Shown: piece after piece, positions 9,225 through 19,102 of the stretch | How positions within the stretch are numbered: the first letter of the stretch is position 1 | How the letters are laid out: each line of letters opens with the position of its first letter | The notes under the pieces: generated by a model | What the model was told of the DNA's origin: nothing | Seen by the model: only the letters and a program-made list of their open reading frames with translations | The model's database searches: none | Assembly: GCA_021204405.1 (NCBI GenBank) | Contig: JAJPZJ010000069.1 | Coordinates: 1 to 64,000 of the forward strand | Source of the DNA: Tannerellaceae bacterium | GTDB taxonomy: Bacteria; Bacteroidota; Bacteroidia; Bacteroidales; Tannerellaceae | DNA length: 64,000 nt | Direction of reading: 5' to 3' | Program-made: the position numbers and the translations under genes

Positions 9225-11282
9225 TCAGTTATTATAAGTAGGTAGGAATGAGTAGTTATTACTATAGCGAAGCATCTGGCCGGTATATCCTTCCGTATAA
9301 TCAAGTGTTACGTCTGTTACTTCTCCCTGGTCATTCCGGACCAGTTTCATTACCGGATTAACAAAACCACGGTAAGGAGCCAGCTTGAGTTTTTTATACC
9401 GTTCCAGTATCTCCGTATGCAAAGCCAGGTCTACTTTCACTCCATATTGCTCAACCAATACCTTTCCGGCTTCAAAATCACCCTCGCTTTTAATGCGTTG
9501 AACTTCCGCCAGTAATTCTCCGAACAAACGGCGCAGGGCAGCATAGTCGTTTACCACCACATAGGTTTTACCATCCCGCTCTTTCAATTCAACTACTTCA
9601 GCGGCCTGGCCTTTCTCATATACCCAGCGGGCAATCAATTGGCGGTTACGCATATGGGCCTCTTCGATATCTTTGCCCAGTTCGATACGTACCAGTTGGG
9701 TCAGCAGGCCATTCAGCATAAATTTATAATATTCCGCTTTATAGGCTTCGGAATCGGGAACTAATCCCAGTTTAACCAATTTAGGATCGGCTATGTAATA
9801 GAGCCCGAAAAGGTCGGCCCGGGTTTCTTCCAGGGTAGAGCTATAGGCTTTTAAGGCGTCGGGATCAATGCCGGGAAGTAATTGGCCTGACCCATGTCCC
9901 AGGCATTCATGGAGGTCGGTATGGAGGTTATCTGTAATAAAACCATATTTCTTAATCAGTTCCCGTTCTGCTTCACTCCATACAAATTCCTCATTAAAAC
10001 CGGTACCCTGAGAGGCTTTGTCATAGGCTTCCGTGATGTTTTCGATAGTAACCGATTTAGAGCCGTGGTCGCGCCTGATCCAGTCGGCATTCGGCAGGTT
10101 GATACCGATAGGTGTTGCCGGATAGCAATCGCCACCGATCATGGCTACTGTAATCACTTTCGCACTTACCCCCCTTACCTCTTTCTTTTTAAAACGGCTG
10201 TCGGTAGGCGAGTGGTCTTCAAACCATTGTGCATTCTCACTGATTATTTTCGTACGCTTGGTCGATTCTTTGTTTATAAAGTTAACGGTCGATTCCCAAC
10301 TGGCTTTCATTCCCAGCGGGTCGCCGTAAGTTTCGATAAAGCCATTCACGAAGTCGACTTCCGAGTTGAGGTCTTTCACCCACAGGATAGAATACGCATC
10401 AAAATCCTTCAGGTCACCCGTCCGGTAATAGGTAATCAATTTTTCTATGACAGCTTGCTGTTGCGCATTCTCAGCAAAAGGGATAGCTTTTTCCAGTTCT
10501 GCCACAATTTGTTCGATCGCCTGGGTATATAGTCCTCCTACTTTCCATACTTTCTTACTTATCTTATTTCCTTCTTTTACCAGGCGGCTGTTGAGCCCAT
10601 AGGATACCGGCGTCAGATCGGTAGAATCTTTTTGGGCAGCATAGAAAGCCTCTACCTCTGCCTGGGTAAGCGGGCCGGCATAGTAGTTATTGGCAGAAGC
10701 AGCGATCAGGTCGCCCTCCCCACTCTGAACCGAACGTTTAGGCAATACATCCGGATCAAAGATCACAGGGGTTAGCTCAGTAATTAACCCTTGCACATCT
10801 CCTCCTACCGGCAAGGGAAGTTTATCTGCCGGGACCTGGGTTACAAGCGCAGCAAAGTACTCAGCAGTAAACCCGGGGATAAATTTATCCATCCCATAAT
10901 GATGATGGATCCCATTGGAAAACCAGATCCGTTTCAGGTATACTTCCAGTTCTTTGAATTGCGGATCGTTGCGGTCTCCTTCATATTCCTGATAAATCAC
11001 CTCCAGCGTACGACGTACGGCCAGGTTATACCGGCAGTTCTGGTCGAACAGGATATCCCGCCCCATGAGGGCTGCTTCCGATAAATGATACAACAGTTGC
11101 TTCTGCTGCAAAGAGAGTGATTCAAACCCCGGAACTTCATAACGGAGTATTTGGAGGTCGGCAAACTGGTCTACAATATAATCAAACGCATCCGGCTGCG
11201 TAGCTAAAGCAGTTGCTTCATTAGCATGCAGCCCTCCGGACATATTTAGCATAGTCATAACTGATATTATTATTTTTTTCAT
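9225..11282 (-). CDS. Dipeptidyl-peptidase III (peptidase M49)
   Basis: A 685-residue zinc exopeptidase that removes dipeptides from peptide N-termini. The M49 zinc motif appears as HECLGH (about residue 455-460), the five-residue-spaced form seen in Bacteroides DPP III, and the third ligand region EETRADLFGLYY follows about 50 residues later. A signal peptide (MKKIIISVMTMLNMSGGLHA) suggests periplasmic export. Together with DPP11 (55.6 kb) and the S9 peptidase (21.5 kb) it fits peptide use. An AlkD-like gene follows after one base. Confidence 0.93.
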   Translation of the reverse strand: MKKIIISVMTMLNMSGGLHANEATALATQPDAFDYIVDQFADLQILRYEVPGFESLSLQQKQLLYHLSEAALMGRDILFDQNCRYNLAVRRTLEVIYQEYEGDRNDPQFKELEVYLKRIWFSNGIHHHYGMDKFIPGFTAEYFAALVTQVPADKLPLPVGGDVQGLITELTPVIFDPDVLPKRSVQSGEGDLIAASANNYYAGPLTQAEVEAFYAAQKDSTDLTPVSYGLNSRLVKEGNKISKKVWKVGGLYTQAIEQIVAELEKAIPFAENAQQQAVIEKLITYYRTGDLKDFDAYSILWVKDLNSEVDFVNGFIETYGDPLGMKASWESTVNFINKESTKRTKIISENAQWFEDHSPTDSRFKKKEVRGVSAKVITVAMIGGDCYPATPIGINLPNADWIRRDHGSKSVTIENITEAYDKASQGTGFNEEFVWSEAERELIKKYGFITDNLHTDLHECLGHGSGQLLPGIDPDALKAYSSTLEETRADLFGLYYIADPKLVKLGLVPDSEAYKAEYYKFMLNGLLTQLVRIELGKDIEEAHMRNRQLIARWVYEKGQAAEVVELKERDGKTYVVVNDYAALRRLFGELLAEVQRIKSEGDFEAGKVLVEQYGVKVDLALHTEILERYKKLKLAPYRGFVNPVMKLVRNDQGEVTDVTLDYTEGYTGQMLRYSNNYSFLPTYNN

Positions 11283-11350
11283 TTTATATTTTGTAGCTGA
11301 TTTTCACGATTAAAGGATAAGGATAGGACTGGATATATAAAGCCTAAAAA

Positions 11351-11394
11351 AGAGCCGGGAAACTATTATTTATCAACTAAATAATCACGGCTCT
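11351..11394 (-). terminator. Hairpin with T run upstream of DPP III
   Basis: AGAGCCG...(11351) pairs with CGGCTCT (11388-11394) and the inner TATTATTTA/TAAATAAT arms extend the stem; on the minus strand it is followed by six T. It lies in the DPP III leader region, between divergent DPP III and mnmA. It could be an attenuator or a relic terminator. The remaining 11283-11541 sequence is AT-rich without other features. Confidence 0.45.
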
Positions 11395-11541
11395 ACGGTT
11401 TACAAAAATAACGAATTATTTATTCCTGCCCTATTCTACAGGGATAAATATATTTAATATTATAGACATACTATTCCAGTAGGCTTTGTACTTCCTTTTA
11501 TAACAAAGAAATGACCTTATTTATTACACACGAATAATTTG

Positions 11542-11549
11542 TACCTTTG
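11542..11549 (+). promoter_or_regulatory. -7 box for mnmA
   Basis: TACCTTTG, 24 bases before the mnmA ATG; no clear -33 box. Confidence 0.6.
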
Positions 11550-11573
11550 TAGCAACGAATTAATTATCTGAAA

Positions 11574-12650
11574 ATGGAAATAGCAGCATTGGTATCAGGT
11601 GGAGTTGACAGTTCAGTGGTGGTACACCAGCTAAAAGAGGCAGGGTGCGACCCGACTATTTTCTATATCCGTATTGGTATGGAGGATAAGGATGGATATA
11701 TCGACTGCCCGGCAGAGGAGGATATCGAGATGACTTCATTTATAGCCCGGAAATATGGGTGTAAAATGGAGATTGTATCTTTACATGATGAGTATTGGGA
11801 CAAGGTGGTTAGTTATACGATTGATTCGGTGAAACGGGGGTTAACTCCCAACCCGGATATGATGTGTAACAAATTCATCAAATTCGGATGTTTTGAAGAC
11901 AAATGGGGAAAGGATTTCGACAAAATAGCCACCGGCCATTATGCCACGACTACGGAGATCGATGGCAAAGTATGGTTGTCTACCGCCAAAGACCCGGTGA
12001 AAGACCAGACCGATTTTCTGGCACAGATCACCCGGCTGCAAATTCAGAAACTTATGTTCCCGATCGGGCATTTAATGAAAAGTGAAGTCCGGGCTATTGC
12101 CGCCGAACAGAAGCTGCCCAGCGCCTCCCGCAGGGATAGCCAGGGGATTTGCTTCCTGGGAAAGATTAATTATAACGATTTTATCGAAAGATATTTAGGC
12201 AGGCGTCCGGGGAAAATCGTTGAGTTGGAAACAGGTAAAGTATTGGGTAAACATAATGGTTACTGGTTTCATACGATCGGACAGCGTAAAGGGCTGGGCC
12301 TGAGCGGTGGCCCCTGGTTTGTAATCAAAAAAGATATTAAGCGGAATATTGTATATGTATCGAATGGGTATGCGCCGGAATCGCAATATGGAAAAACAAT
12401 CCATATGCAGGGATTCGATTTTATCACTGAAGATCCGTGGGGAGAATTTACTGACGAAAAAGAGATTACTTTCAAGATTCGCCATACGCCGGAATTTACA
12501 CCAGGCCGTTTACGCCGGATTGGCGATATGTATACGATCGAATCGGATGAAAAGATCCAGGGTATTGCGCCCGGGCAATATGGGGTTATATATGATAAAG
12601 AACACCGACTGTGTTATGGTAGCGGGATGATTATTGATGAGAATAAATAA
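11574..12650 (+). CDS. mnmA: tRNA-specific 2-thiouridylase MnmA
   Basis: A 358-residue enzyme that puts sulfur on C2 of U34 in tRNA-Lys, -Glu and -Gln. The PP-loop SGGVDSSV (residues 8-15), the catalytic cysteine in [12 protein letters not shown] and the second cysteine in [10 protein letters not shown] are all present, followed by the C-terminal beta-barrel ([20 protein letters not shown]). Length fits the family. Bacteroidales often carry two MnmA paralogues; only this one is in the window. It converges on prs across repeat copy B. Confidence 0.95.
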   Translation: MEIAALVSGGVDSSVVVHQLKEAGCDPTIFYIRIGMEDKDGYIDCPAEEDIEMTSFIARKYGCKMEIVSLHDEYWDKVVSYTIDSVKRGLTPNPDMMCNKFIKFGCFEDKWGKDFDKIATGHYATTTEIDGKVWLSTAKDPVKDQTDFLAQITRLQIQKLMFPIGHLMKSEVRAIAAEQKLPSASRRDSQGICFLGKINYNDFIERYLGRRPGKIVELETGKVLGKHNGYWFHTIGQRKGLGLSGGPWFVIKKDIKRNIVYVSNGYAPESQYGKTIHMQGFDFITEDPWGEFTDEKEITFKIRHTPEFTPGRLRRIGDMYTIESDEKIQGIAPGQYGVIYDKEHRLCYGSGMIIDENK

Positions 12651-12669
12651 TTATCTTTAACAGATAACT

Positions 12670-12855
12670 AAAAAAGGGGCTATCCCAAAACTATACCTTA
12701 CAGAAAAATAAATGAACAACGTATTCCCGAACTCGATCCGGGATCGCAAAAGAACAGACTGGTATCTGCCTTTTTGTAACTTATACTGTTTGTTTCTGCT
12801 TAGGTCCCCGCTTTCGCGGGAACCTAAGCAGGACTTTTGAGACAGCCTCTTTTTT
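12670..12855. repeat. REP-like element copy B, full form with outer inverted repeats
   Basis: Outer arms AAAAAAGGGGCTATCCCAAAA (left, 20-base core) and the complement of AAAAAAGAGGCTGTCTCAAAA (right) enclose the inner unit: ATTCCCGAACTCGATCCGGGATCGCAAAAGAACAGAC in two parts (palindrome then GCA-AAGAACAGAC) and GTCCCCGCTTTCGCGGGAAC. It fills the gap between convergent mnmA and prs and can act as a bidirectional terminator. Confidence 0.82.
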
Positions 12856-12875
12856 GATAGTATAATATTCTGTTC

Positions 12876-13817
12876 TTAAATTACATATAAAGAACTGATA
12901 GATTCACCATTACATACCCGGCGGATTGCTTCAGCAAACATATCGGCAATAGATAATATACGTATTTTTGAAGAGTTTCTGCAATAAGGAATCGAGTCGG
13001 TAAAGATCATTTCCACTAAAGCAGATTCTTCCACATTTTGTGTGGCCGGATCAGACATCACCGCATGGCTGGCAATAGCGCGAACCAATTTAGCACCTTT
13101 CTCCATCATCAGGTTGGCTGCTTTTGTAATTGTTCCGGCGGTATCCACTATATCATCGATCAACAATACATCCAATCCTTCCACATCACCAATCACACGC
13201 ATCGAAGCCACTTCATTGGCACGCAGGCGTGATTTGTAACAGATTACCATCGGTAAACCCAGGTATTTAGAATAGCTGCTGGCACGTTTGGTACCCCCTA
13301 CGTCGGGAGTGGCAATACATAAATTGTTTAAGGGCAATTCATTCTGGATATACTCCAGGAATACCGACGAGGCATACAGGTGGTCTACAGGTACATTAAA
13401 GAATCCCTGGATCTGATCTGCATGCAAATCCATCGTGATCAGACGGTTGATACCCGCAGCACTTAACATATCGGCAATAAGTTTGGCACCGATAGAGACA
13501 CGTGGCTGGTCTTTCCTGTCCTGACGTGCCCACCCGAAATAAGGGATCACAGCAATGATCGAATTGGCAGAAGCACGTTTGGCAGCGTCGATCATTAAAA
13601 GGAGCTCCATCAAATTGTCAGAGCTTGGGAAAGTAGACTGTACCAGGAAAACATCTCTTCCGCGAATAGACTCTTCGTACGAAACTGAAAATTCTCCATC
13701 GGCGAAGGGTTGAATATTCATCTGTCCTAACGGACAACCTAAACTTTTGCATATCTTCTCTGCAAGATACCGGGACTTAGTCCCCGAAAACACCAAAAAA
13801 GGAGTTTGTGCACTCAT
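12876..13817 (-). CDS. prs: Ribose-phosphate pyrophosphokinase
   Basis: A 313-residue PRPP synthetase that makes PRPP from ribose 5-phosphate and ATP for purine, pyrimidine, histidine and NAD synthesis. Recognisable are FADGEFSV near the N-terminus, the ATP-binding WARQDRKDQPR region, DLHADQIQGFF (divalent-cation site) and the PRPP loop VLLIDDIVDTAGTI. Length matches the family. It is a single gene with a -7 box (TACTTTTG) about 43 bases upstream. Confidence 0.97.
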   Translation of the reverse strand: MSAQTPFLVFSGTKSRYLAEKICKSLGCPLGQMNIQPFADGEFSVSYEESIRGRDVFLVQSTFPSSDNLMELLLMIDAAKRASANSIIAVIPYFGWARQDRKDQPRVSIGAKLIADMLSAAGINRLITMDLHADQIQGFFNVPVDHLYASSVFLEYIQNELPLNNLCIATPDVGGTKRASSYSKYLGLPMVICYKSRLRANEVASMRVIGDVEGLDVLLIDDIVDTAGTITKAANLMMEKGAKLVRAIASHAVMSDPATQNVEESALVEMIFTDSIPYCRNSSKIRILSIADMFAEAIRRVCNGESISSLYVI

Positions 13818-13859
13818 TATTTAATAATTATCTTAAGTAAATAGATCCGAATTGTGCCG

Positions 13860-13867
13860 CAAAAGTA
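13860..13867 (-). promoter_or_regulatory. -7 box for prs
   Basis: TACTTTTG on the minus strand, 42 bases before the prs start codon. Confidence 0.5.
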
Positions 13868-13918
13868 CAAAACTTATTTACAATAACTCCGTGAACATTC
13901 AAAAAACTTCTACTAATT

Positions 13919-15631
13919 TTAGTGAGCCTTGTAAGTAAATTTCAGCATTTTACCTGAGTAGCCCGGCAAAGAAAGCTGATAGGGAAAGGATTCTGTTAGT
14001 GTACCGATTGTTTTCTCTCCGGTTAACAGGTCGGTCACTTCGGCAGCTTTATTGTCCTTAAATCCGAGGGTAGTAAATGCTTCGGCCGGGATTTTGATCC
14101 GTACGGTTTGGTGGGAACTATCGAAATTGACAACAACTAATAACGCCTCGTTTTTATATTTCCTCAGGAATACATATTGCCTATGCGAATTGAAGGATTC
14201 ATTGACAGAATTGGCATACATCAGGTCATAAAAGTTGCCATAAGCAATGATAGGCTCATGCAGGCAGGCATTCAGCAATTTAGCATAGCATTCCCTTAAC
14301 TGCCTGCTTTCGCTGTCCAGCAACGCCCCATCGTACTTCCGTCCGTTAATCCATTTGCGCATACTTTCCATACTCCAATAGTCGAAAATGGTAGTACGTC
14401 CGTCCAGGCCGCTGAAGCCTTCGGCATCCATTCCTTTTTCTCCCAGTTCCTGCCCGTTATAGACCATCACCGGATTTACATTCATAGCTGCCGAAACGAT
14501 CATTCCCGGTATGCCGGGTTTTGCGTCTCCTGCAAAAAAAGCAGAGGCAATGCGTTGCTCATCATGGTTTTCCAGGAAGTTGAGCATGTGTTGCTGGATT
14601 CCCTCCATTGCCTGCCAGCAATGGGTGATGCGGCTGGCCGGAGCATGGTTACACATTACGTCGCGAACCGTATCATACAATCCCACTTTATCATATAAAT
14701 AATCGAATCCACCGTAATAGATATAATCGCGGTACACAGCCGGGTTATAGATTTCGGCTATAAAGATTACTTCCCTCTGTTTCTTAACAGCCGCTATCGC
14801 CCAATGCCAGAATTCCACCGGCACCATTTCCGCCATATCACACCGGAAGCCGTCAACCCCTTTATTTACCCAGAATAAAAGAATGTCCAGCATTTTATGC
14901 CAGGTATCCGGCACAGGATCAAAATGGCGTGTGTATCCATTCAGTATATCCACTCCGTAATTGAGTTTCACGGTTTCATACCAGTCATTTACGCAGGGTA
15001 AGGCCGAGCAATGGTCGTTGCCGGTTACTTTAGCCGGGAACTCGCTGTATTCCACTCCTGCCAGATTCGTACCAAAACGGAGTTGCAGGGGTTGTCCCGG
15101 TATATAGTAGAAATTATTATCCGGATCAAAAGCCTTACCTGTATTATCTTTTTGCCCTAAGTCTTCCACATAGGCCATCTTCGCATCCGAATGATACCGG
15201 CGGGCTACGTGATTGGGTACAAAGTCGATAATCATTTTCAATCCTGCTTCGTGCGTTCTTTTTACCAGATATTCAAATTCACGCATCCTTTCACCTACAT
15301 TTTCTGCCAGGTCAGGATCTACATCATAATAGTCTTTTATAGCATACGGTGAGCCGGCTTTTCCTTTAACCACTGCCGGATGGTCTTTTTTGATACCATA
15401 GGCTGTATAATCTGTTTGAGTAGCATGCTCTATTACACCGGTATACCAGATATGTGTAACGCCAAGCTCTTTTATTTTAGTTAACGCTGCGTTTGTAAAA
15501 GCGGAGAACTTTCCCACTCCGTTTTGCCGGATGGTTCCATTTTGTACAAGGTTAGATTCCAGGTTTCCAAATAGCCGGGTAAAAACCTGATATACGATCA
15601 TCTTACCCTCATTCATCGATTTATTTTCCAT
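13919..15631 (-). CDS. Alpha-amylase family (GH13) glycoside hydrolase
   Basis: A 570-residue GH13 protein. The four conserved regions are visible: DFVPNHVAR (I), GVDGFRCDMAEMV with the Asp nucleophile (II), FIAEIY with the Glu acid/base (III) and FLENHDEQR (IV). A C-terminal beta domain follows. No signal peptide is seen, so it is likely cytoplasmic and acts on glycogen or imported maltodextrin. The patatin-like gene ends 3 bases upstream of its ATG, so the two form an operon. The exact substrate is not clear. Confidence 0.9.
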   Translation of the reverse strand: MENKSMNEGKMIVYQVFTRLFGNLESNLVQNGTIRQNGVGKFSAFTNAALTKIKELGVTHIWYTGVIEHATQTDYTAYGIKKDHPAVVKGKAGSPYAIKDYYDVDPDLAENVGERMREFEYLVKRTHEAGLKMIIDFVPNHVARRYHSDAKMAYVEDLGQKDNTGKAFDPDNNFYYIPGQPLQLRFGTNLAGVEYSEFPAKVTGNDHCSALPCVNDWYETVKLNYGVDILNGYTRHFDPVPDTWHKMLDILLFWVNKGVDGFRCDMAEMVPVEFWHWAIAAVKKQREVIFIAEIYNPAVYRDYIYYGGFDYLYDKVGLYDTVRDVMCNHAPASRITHCWQAMEGIQQHMLNFLENHDEQRIASAFFAGDAKPGIPGMIVSAAMNVNPVMVYNGQELGEKGMDAEGFSGLDGRTTIFDYWSMESMRKWINGRKYDGALLDSESRQLRECYAKLLNACLHEPIIAYGNFYDLMYANSVNESFNSHRQYVFLRKYKNEALLVVVNFDSSHQTVRIKIPAEAFTTLGFKDNKAAEVTDLLTGEKTIGTLTESFPYQLSLPGYSGKMLKFTYKAH

Positions 15632-15634
15632 TGT

Positions 15635-16510
15635 TTACAAATTACCGTGTGAAGGAGCTATTCCCGGAGGTAAGCTATTGATATTCCTTGCAGAGATAGC
15701 CTTCACAAGATACTCATATTTATTTTCTTTTAATACTTTTTCAAATGCTGTCCGGGCAGCTTCATATCCTATTCCGAAGATAAGGTCGACATTTTCGAGA
15801 TCAAAAGTTTTATAGAGCCCAAACTCTTCTGCTTCGATCAGAACATCACATAACAGGCGGTCTTCCAGCGTATTTGCCCGGAACATATAATGATACGACC
15901 GTTCGGCGATGTGGAAAAGTGTCTGTTTATACTTTTGCGGTATCAGTGGACTGACATTGACCCCGACTACCCGTTCACATTCATTTTTGATGACAGATAC
16001 CGGGAAGTTAGTAAATAATCCACCATCTACATAATGCACACCGTCAATTACTACCGGATTAAAAATAATAGGAATACTACAGGAGGCCGTTACGGTTTCT
16101 ACCAAAGGGCCGGAACGGAAGTCGCAACTCACTCCATTATCCAGATCAGTAGCCATTACTACCAAGGGTATTTCCAGGTCTTCAATATTTTTTGTCCGCA
16201 GATGCCTTTTCAGGAAATGCCAGAAGCGGGTACTATCGAACATGCCTGCTTTGGGAATCTGAAACTGGGCGAAATCAGAGAATTCACGTCCGCTGAACAT
16301 TTCTTTTATTTCATCGGCCGAATAGCCATCGGCATACAATGCTCCCATCAATGCTCCCACGCTTGTGCCGGCTATAATATCCGGTTTCAGCCCGCATTCT
16401 TCCATAAGCTTAAAAACACCTATATGTGCAAAACCTTTCGCACCTCCTCCACTCAGGGCAAGTCCCAACTTGTATTTATAATGGCCTGTTCCTTCCATTT
16501 CTAACATCAC
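15635..16510 (-). CDS. Patatin-like phospholipase
   Basis: A 291-residue serine lipid hydrolase of the patatin/RssA group. The oxyanion loop GGGAKG (residues 21-26), the nucleophile motif GTSVG (48-52, Ser50) and the dyad Asp in VDGGLFTNFPV are present. No signal peptide is visible, so it is probably cytoplasmic; it lacks the long outer-membrane barrel domain of the larger Bacteroidetes patatins. It lies 3 bases upstream of the GH13 gene in the same direction. Divergent from the pyrophosphatase gene. Confidence 0.9.
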   Translation of the reverse strand: MMLEMEGTGHYKYKLGLALSGGGAKGFAHIGVFKLMEECGLKPDIIAGTSVGALMGALYADGYSADEIKEMFSGREFSDFAQFQIPKAGMFDSTRFWHFLKRHLRTKNIEDLEIPLVVMATDLDNGVSCDFRSGPLVETVTASCSIPIIFNPVVIDGVHYVDGGLFTNFPVSVIKNECERVVGVNVSPLIPQKYKQTLFHIAERSYHYMFRANTLEDRLLCDVLIEAEEFGLYKTFDLENVDLIFGIGYEAARTAFEKVLKENKYEYLVKAISARNINSLPPGIAPSHGNL

Positions 16511-16635
16511 TAAATCTCAAACAGGAACAAAGATGCCTCTTTTTTTACGATCACACATAATTATTTGGTAAAAAAATGCTTATATCTGCAAAATTTCATT
16601 ACATTTATCAGGATGTTACTTTAAAATTAAACGCT

Positions 16636-18840
16636 ATGATCACGAATATTTTTTGGCTTGTCCCGGTGGCCTCAACCCTGGCCCTGGTGTTCGCCTGGTA
16701 CTTCTTCAGGCAGATGATGAAAGAAAGTGAAGGGACCGATACCATGGTGAAAATCGCTTCCTATGTACGGGCAGGCGCCATGTCATACCTCAAACAACAG
16801 TATAAAGTTGTCGGCCTGGTCTTTCTTATCCTCGTTATTGTATTTTCCGTTATGGCCTATGGGTTTAACCTGCAAAATAAATGGGTTCCGATCGCCTTTC
16901 TTACCGGTGGTTTCTTTTCGGGGTTAGCCGGTTTCCTGGGGATGAAAACTGCTACCTATGCATCGGCCCGGACGGCCAATGCGGCCCGGCATTCTTTGAA
17001 TAAAGGGTTACAGGTTGCCTTCCGTAGCGGGGCGGTGATGGGACTTGTAGTAGTTGGACTCGGATTGCTGGATATTTCTTTCTGGTATATCCTATTGAAT
17101 CTGATGATACCGGAGCATGTGCTGGAACCAACCCATAAATTAACCATCATCACTACAACAATGCTTACCTTCGGTATGGGTGCTTCCACCCAGGCATTAT
17201 TTGCCCGTGTAGGAGGAGGTATTTATACAAAAGCGGCCGATGTAGGAGCCGACCTGGTAGGGAAAGTGGAAGCCGGCATCCCGGAAGATGATCTGCGCAA
17301 CCCGGCAACTATTGCAGATAATGTAGGAGACAATGTAGGGGATGTGGCCGGTATGGGAGCTGATCTGTATGAATCCTATTGTGGTTCTATATTAGCCACT
17401 GCGGCTTTAGGAGCGGCAGCGTTTGTATCGTCGGGAAGTGTAGAGTTACAATATAAAGCTGTCATTGCCCCTATGCTGATTGCTGTGGTTGGAATAGTAT
17501 TGTCTATTATCGGGATATTTACCGTACGGACAAAAGAAGATGCTTCGATGAAAACGCTTTTACGGGCACTTGCTTTTGGAACCAACATTAGTTCGGCCTG
17601 TATTGCCCTTGCGACTTTTGCCATCCTTTACCTGTTAGGAATAGAAAACTGGTTCTGGATAGGCTGTTCGGTTGTAACCGGCTTATTGGTTGGGATTGTA
17701 ATCGGGCAGGCTACCGAATATTTTACTTCCCAGTCTTATAAACCGACAAAGCGCGTGTCCGAAGCTGGGTTAACCGGCCCGGCAACAGTTATTATTTCCG
17801 GATTAGGGCTAGGTATGTTATCAACTGCTATTCCTGTACTGGCAGTGGTAGCAGGTATTATCTGTTCTTTCTTATTTGCCTCCGGTTTTGATTTCGACAA
17901 TGTAGGGATGGGATTATATGGCATTGGGATTGCAGCCGTAGGAATGCTTTCTACTTTAGGCATTACTTTAGCCACAGATGCCTACGGTCCTATTGCCGAC
18001 AATGCAGGTGGAAATGCCGAAATGAGTGGCCTGGGTAAAGAGGTACGGAAGCGAACCGACGCACTCGATTCGTTAGGAAATACGACTGCTGCTACAGGGA
18101 AAGGTTTTGCCATTGGTTCAGCGGCCCTAACGGGTTTAGCCTTACTGGCCTCTTATATAGAAGAAATTAAAATAGGATTAGTACGTTTGGGAGAAACCAC
18201 ATTACAATTCAAACATGGTGACATCATTCCGATCCGGGAAGCCTCTTTCCCCGATTTTATGGTATATTATGAAGTAACTTTATTAAATCCAAGAGTATTA
18301 TCCGGAATATTCTTCGGCTCTATGATGGCATTTATGTTCTGCGGACTCACCATGAATGCGGTTGGCCGGGCTGCCGGGGATATGGTAGAAGAGGTCAGGC
18401 GGCAATTCCGTGAGATCAAAGGGATACTTACCGGGGAGGCTGAACCGGATTATGCCCGTTGTGTAGAAATTTCCACCAAAGGTGCCCAACGGGAAATGAT
18501 ACTCCCTTCCGTACTGGCTATTATTGCTCCTATCCTTACCGGAGTGATCTTCGGCGTGGCCGGGGTAATCGGATTATTGATCGGAGGATTAAGTACCGGA
18601 TTTGTACTGGCAGTGTTTATGGCTAATGCCGGTGGTGCATGGGACAACGCAAAAAAATATGTGGAAGAGGGCAACTTCGGCGGGAAAGGAAGTGAAGCCC
18701 ACAAAGCCAACGTTGTAGGTGATACAGTGGGCGATCCGTTTAAAGATACTTCGGGTCCGAGCCTGAATATCCTTATCAAACTGATGAGTATGGTGGCCAT
18801 TGTTATGGCTGGCCTGACTGTGGCCTGGAGTTTGTTCTGA
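16636..18840 (+). CDS. hppA: Membrane-bound ion-translocating pyrophosphatase
   Basis: A 734-residue, about 16-helix pump that couples pyrophosphate hydrolysis to cation export. The PPi site [20 protein letters not shown] (in parts [12 protein letters not shown] and GADLYES) and [12 protein letters not shown] are intact. The [10 protein letters not shown] motif carries Ala where K+-independent enzymes have Lys, so a K+-dependent type is expected; Bacteroides members have been reported to move both Na+ and H+. I use the ATG at 16636 ([10 protein letters not shown]) because it gives the usual Bacteroides length; the ATG at 16576 adds 20 residues. It recycles PPi made by tRNA charging, PRPP use and similar reactions. 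Confidence 0.95.
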   Translation: MITNIFWLVPVASTLALVFAWYFFRQMMKESEGTDTMVKIASYVRAGAMSYLKQQYKVVGLVFLILVIVFSVMAYGFNLQNKWVPIAFLTGGFFSGLAGFLGMKTATYASARTANAARHSLNKGLQVAFRSGAVMGLVVVGLGLLDISFWYILLNLMIPEHVLEPTHKLTIITTTMLTFGMGASTQALFARVGGGIYTKAADVGADLVGKVEAGIPEDDLRNPATIADNVGDNVGDVAGMGADLYESYCGSILATAALGAAAFVSSGSVELQYKAVIAPMLIAVVGIVLSIIGIFTVRTKEDASMKTLLRALAFGTNISSACIALATFAILYLLGIENWFWIGCSVVTGLLVGIVIGQATEYFTSQSYKPTKRVSEAGLTGPATVIISGLGLGMLSTAIPVLAVVAGIICSFLFASGFDFDNVGMGLYGIGIAAVGMLSTLGITLATDAYGPIADNAGGNAEMSGLGKEVRKRTDALDSLGNTTAATGKGFAIGSAALTGLALLASYIEEIKIGLVRLGETTLQFKHGDIIPIREASFPDFMVYYEVTLLNPRVLSGIFFGSMMAFMFCGLTMNAVGRAAGDMVEEVRRQFREIKGILTGEAEPDYARCVEISTKGAQREMILPSVLAIIAPILTGVIFGVAGVIGLLIGGLSTGFVLAVFMANAGGAWDNAKKYVEEGNFGGKGSEAHKANVVGDTVGDPFKDTSGPSLNILIKLMSMVAIVMAGLTVAWSLF

Positions 18841-18853
18841 TAGTAAAATATAA

Positions 18854-18928
18854 AACACGGAGACACAGAGACACGGAGGTTCTTAATTATCTAAAAATAA
18901 ATTCTCTGTGTCTCCGTGTCTCTGTGTT
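18854..18928. repeat. CACAGAGACAC inverted repeat, copy 1
   Basis: Arms of about 25 bases (core GGAGACACAGAGACACGG at 18859-18876, complement at 18904-18928) surround a loop containing CTAAAAATAAA. It lies just after hppA. A second copy with the same loop motif is at 43267-43341, so this is a dispersed family, and each could end transcription. Confidence 0.85.
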
Positions 18929-19038
18929 CCCATCTTCCTTTCATTTCGTTTGTATTCACAGGTTTTTATTTTACATATAAATAGTAATCAGGTATATTTT
19001 TAACTTTCTGTTAATTTAATAAATAAAGAATTGGCAGT

Positions 19039-19046
19039 ATCTTTGT
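19039..19046 (+). promoter_or_regulatory. -7 box for the GSIII gene
   Basis: TATCTTTG, 45 bases before the ATG at 19091 (28 before the duplicated upstream ATG at 19074). Confidence 0.55.
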
Positions 19047-19068
19047 GGCCGGTATAACATAAAACTAT

Positions 19069-19102
19069 TTTATATGTCAATCTCATTTATATGTCAATCT
19101 CA
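19069..19102 (+). repeat. 17-bp tandem duplication over the GSIII start
   Basis: TTTATATGTCAATCTCA occurs twice head to tail (19069-19085 and 19086-19102). Each copy contains an ATG. Only the second ATG (19091) opens the GSIII reading frame; the first leads to a different frame because 17 is not a multiple of three. Confidence 0.9.

Noticed and set aside
9894-10532. 212-residue plus-strand ORF
   Set aside because: It is fully antisense to the DPP III gene, has no promoter and an unnatural composition.
11283-11573. Riboswitch in front of mnmA or DPP III
   Set aside because: Only a simple hairpin is present; no known riboswitch core was recognised.
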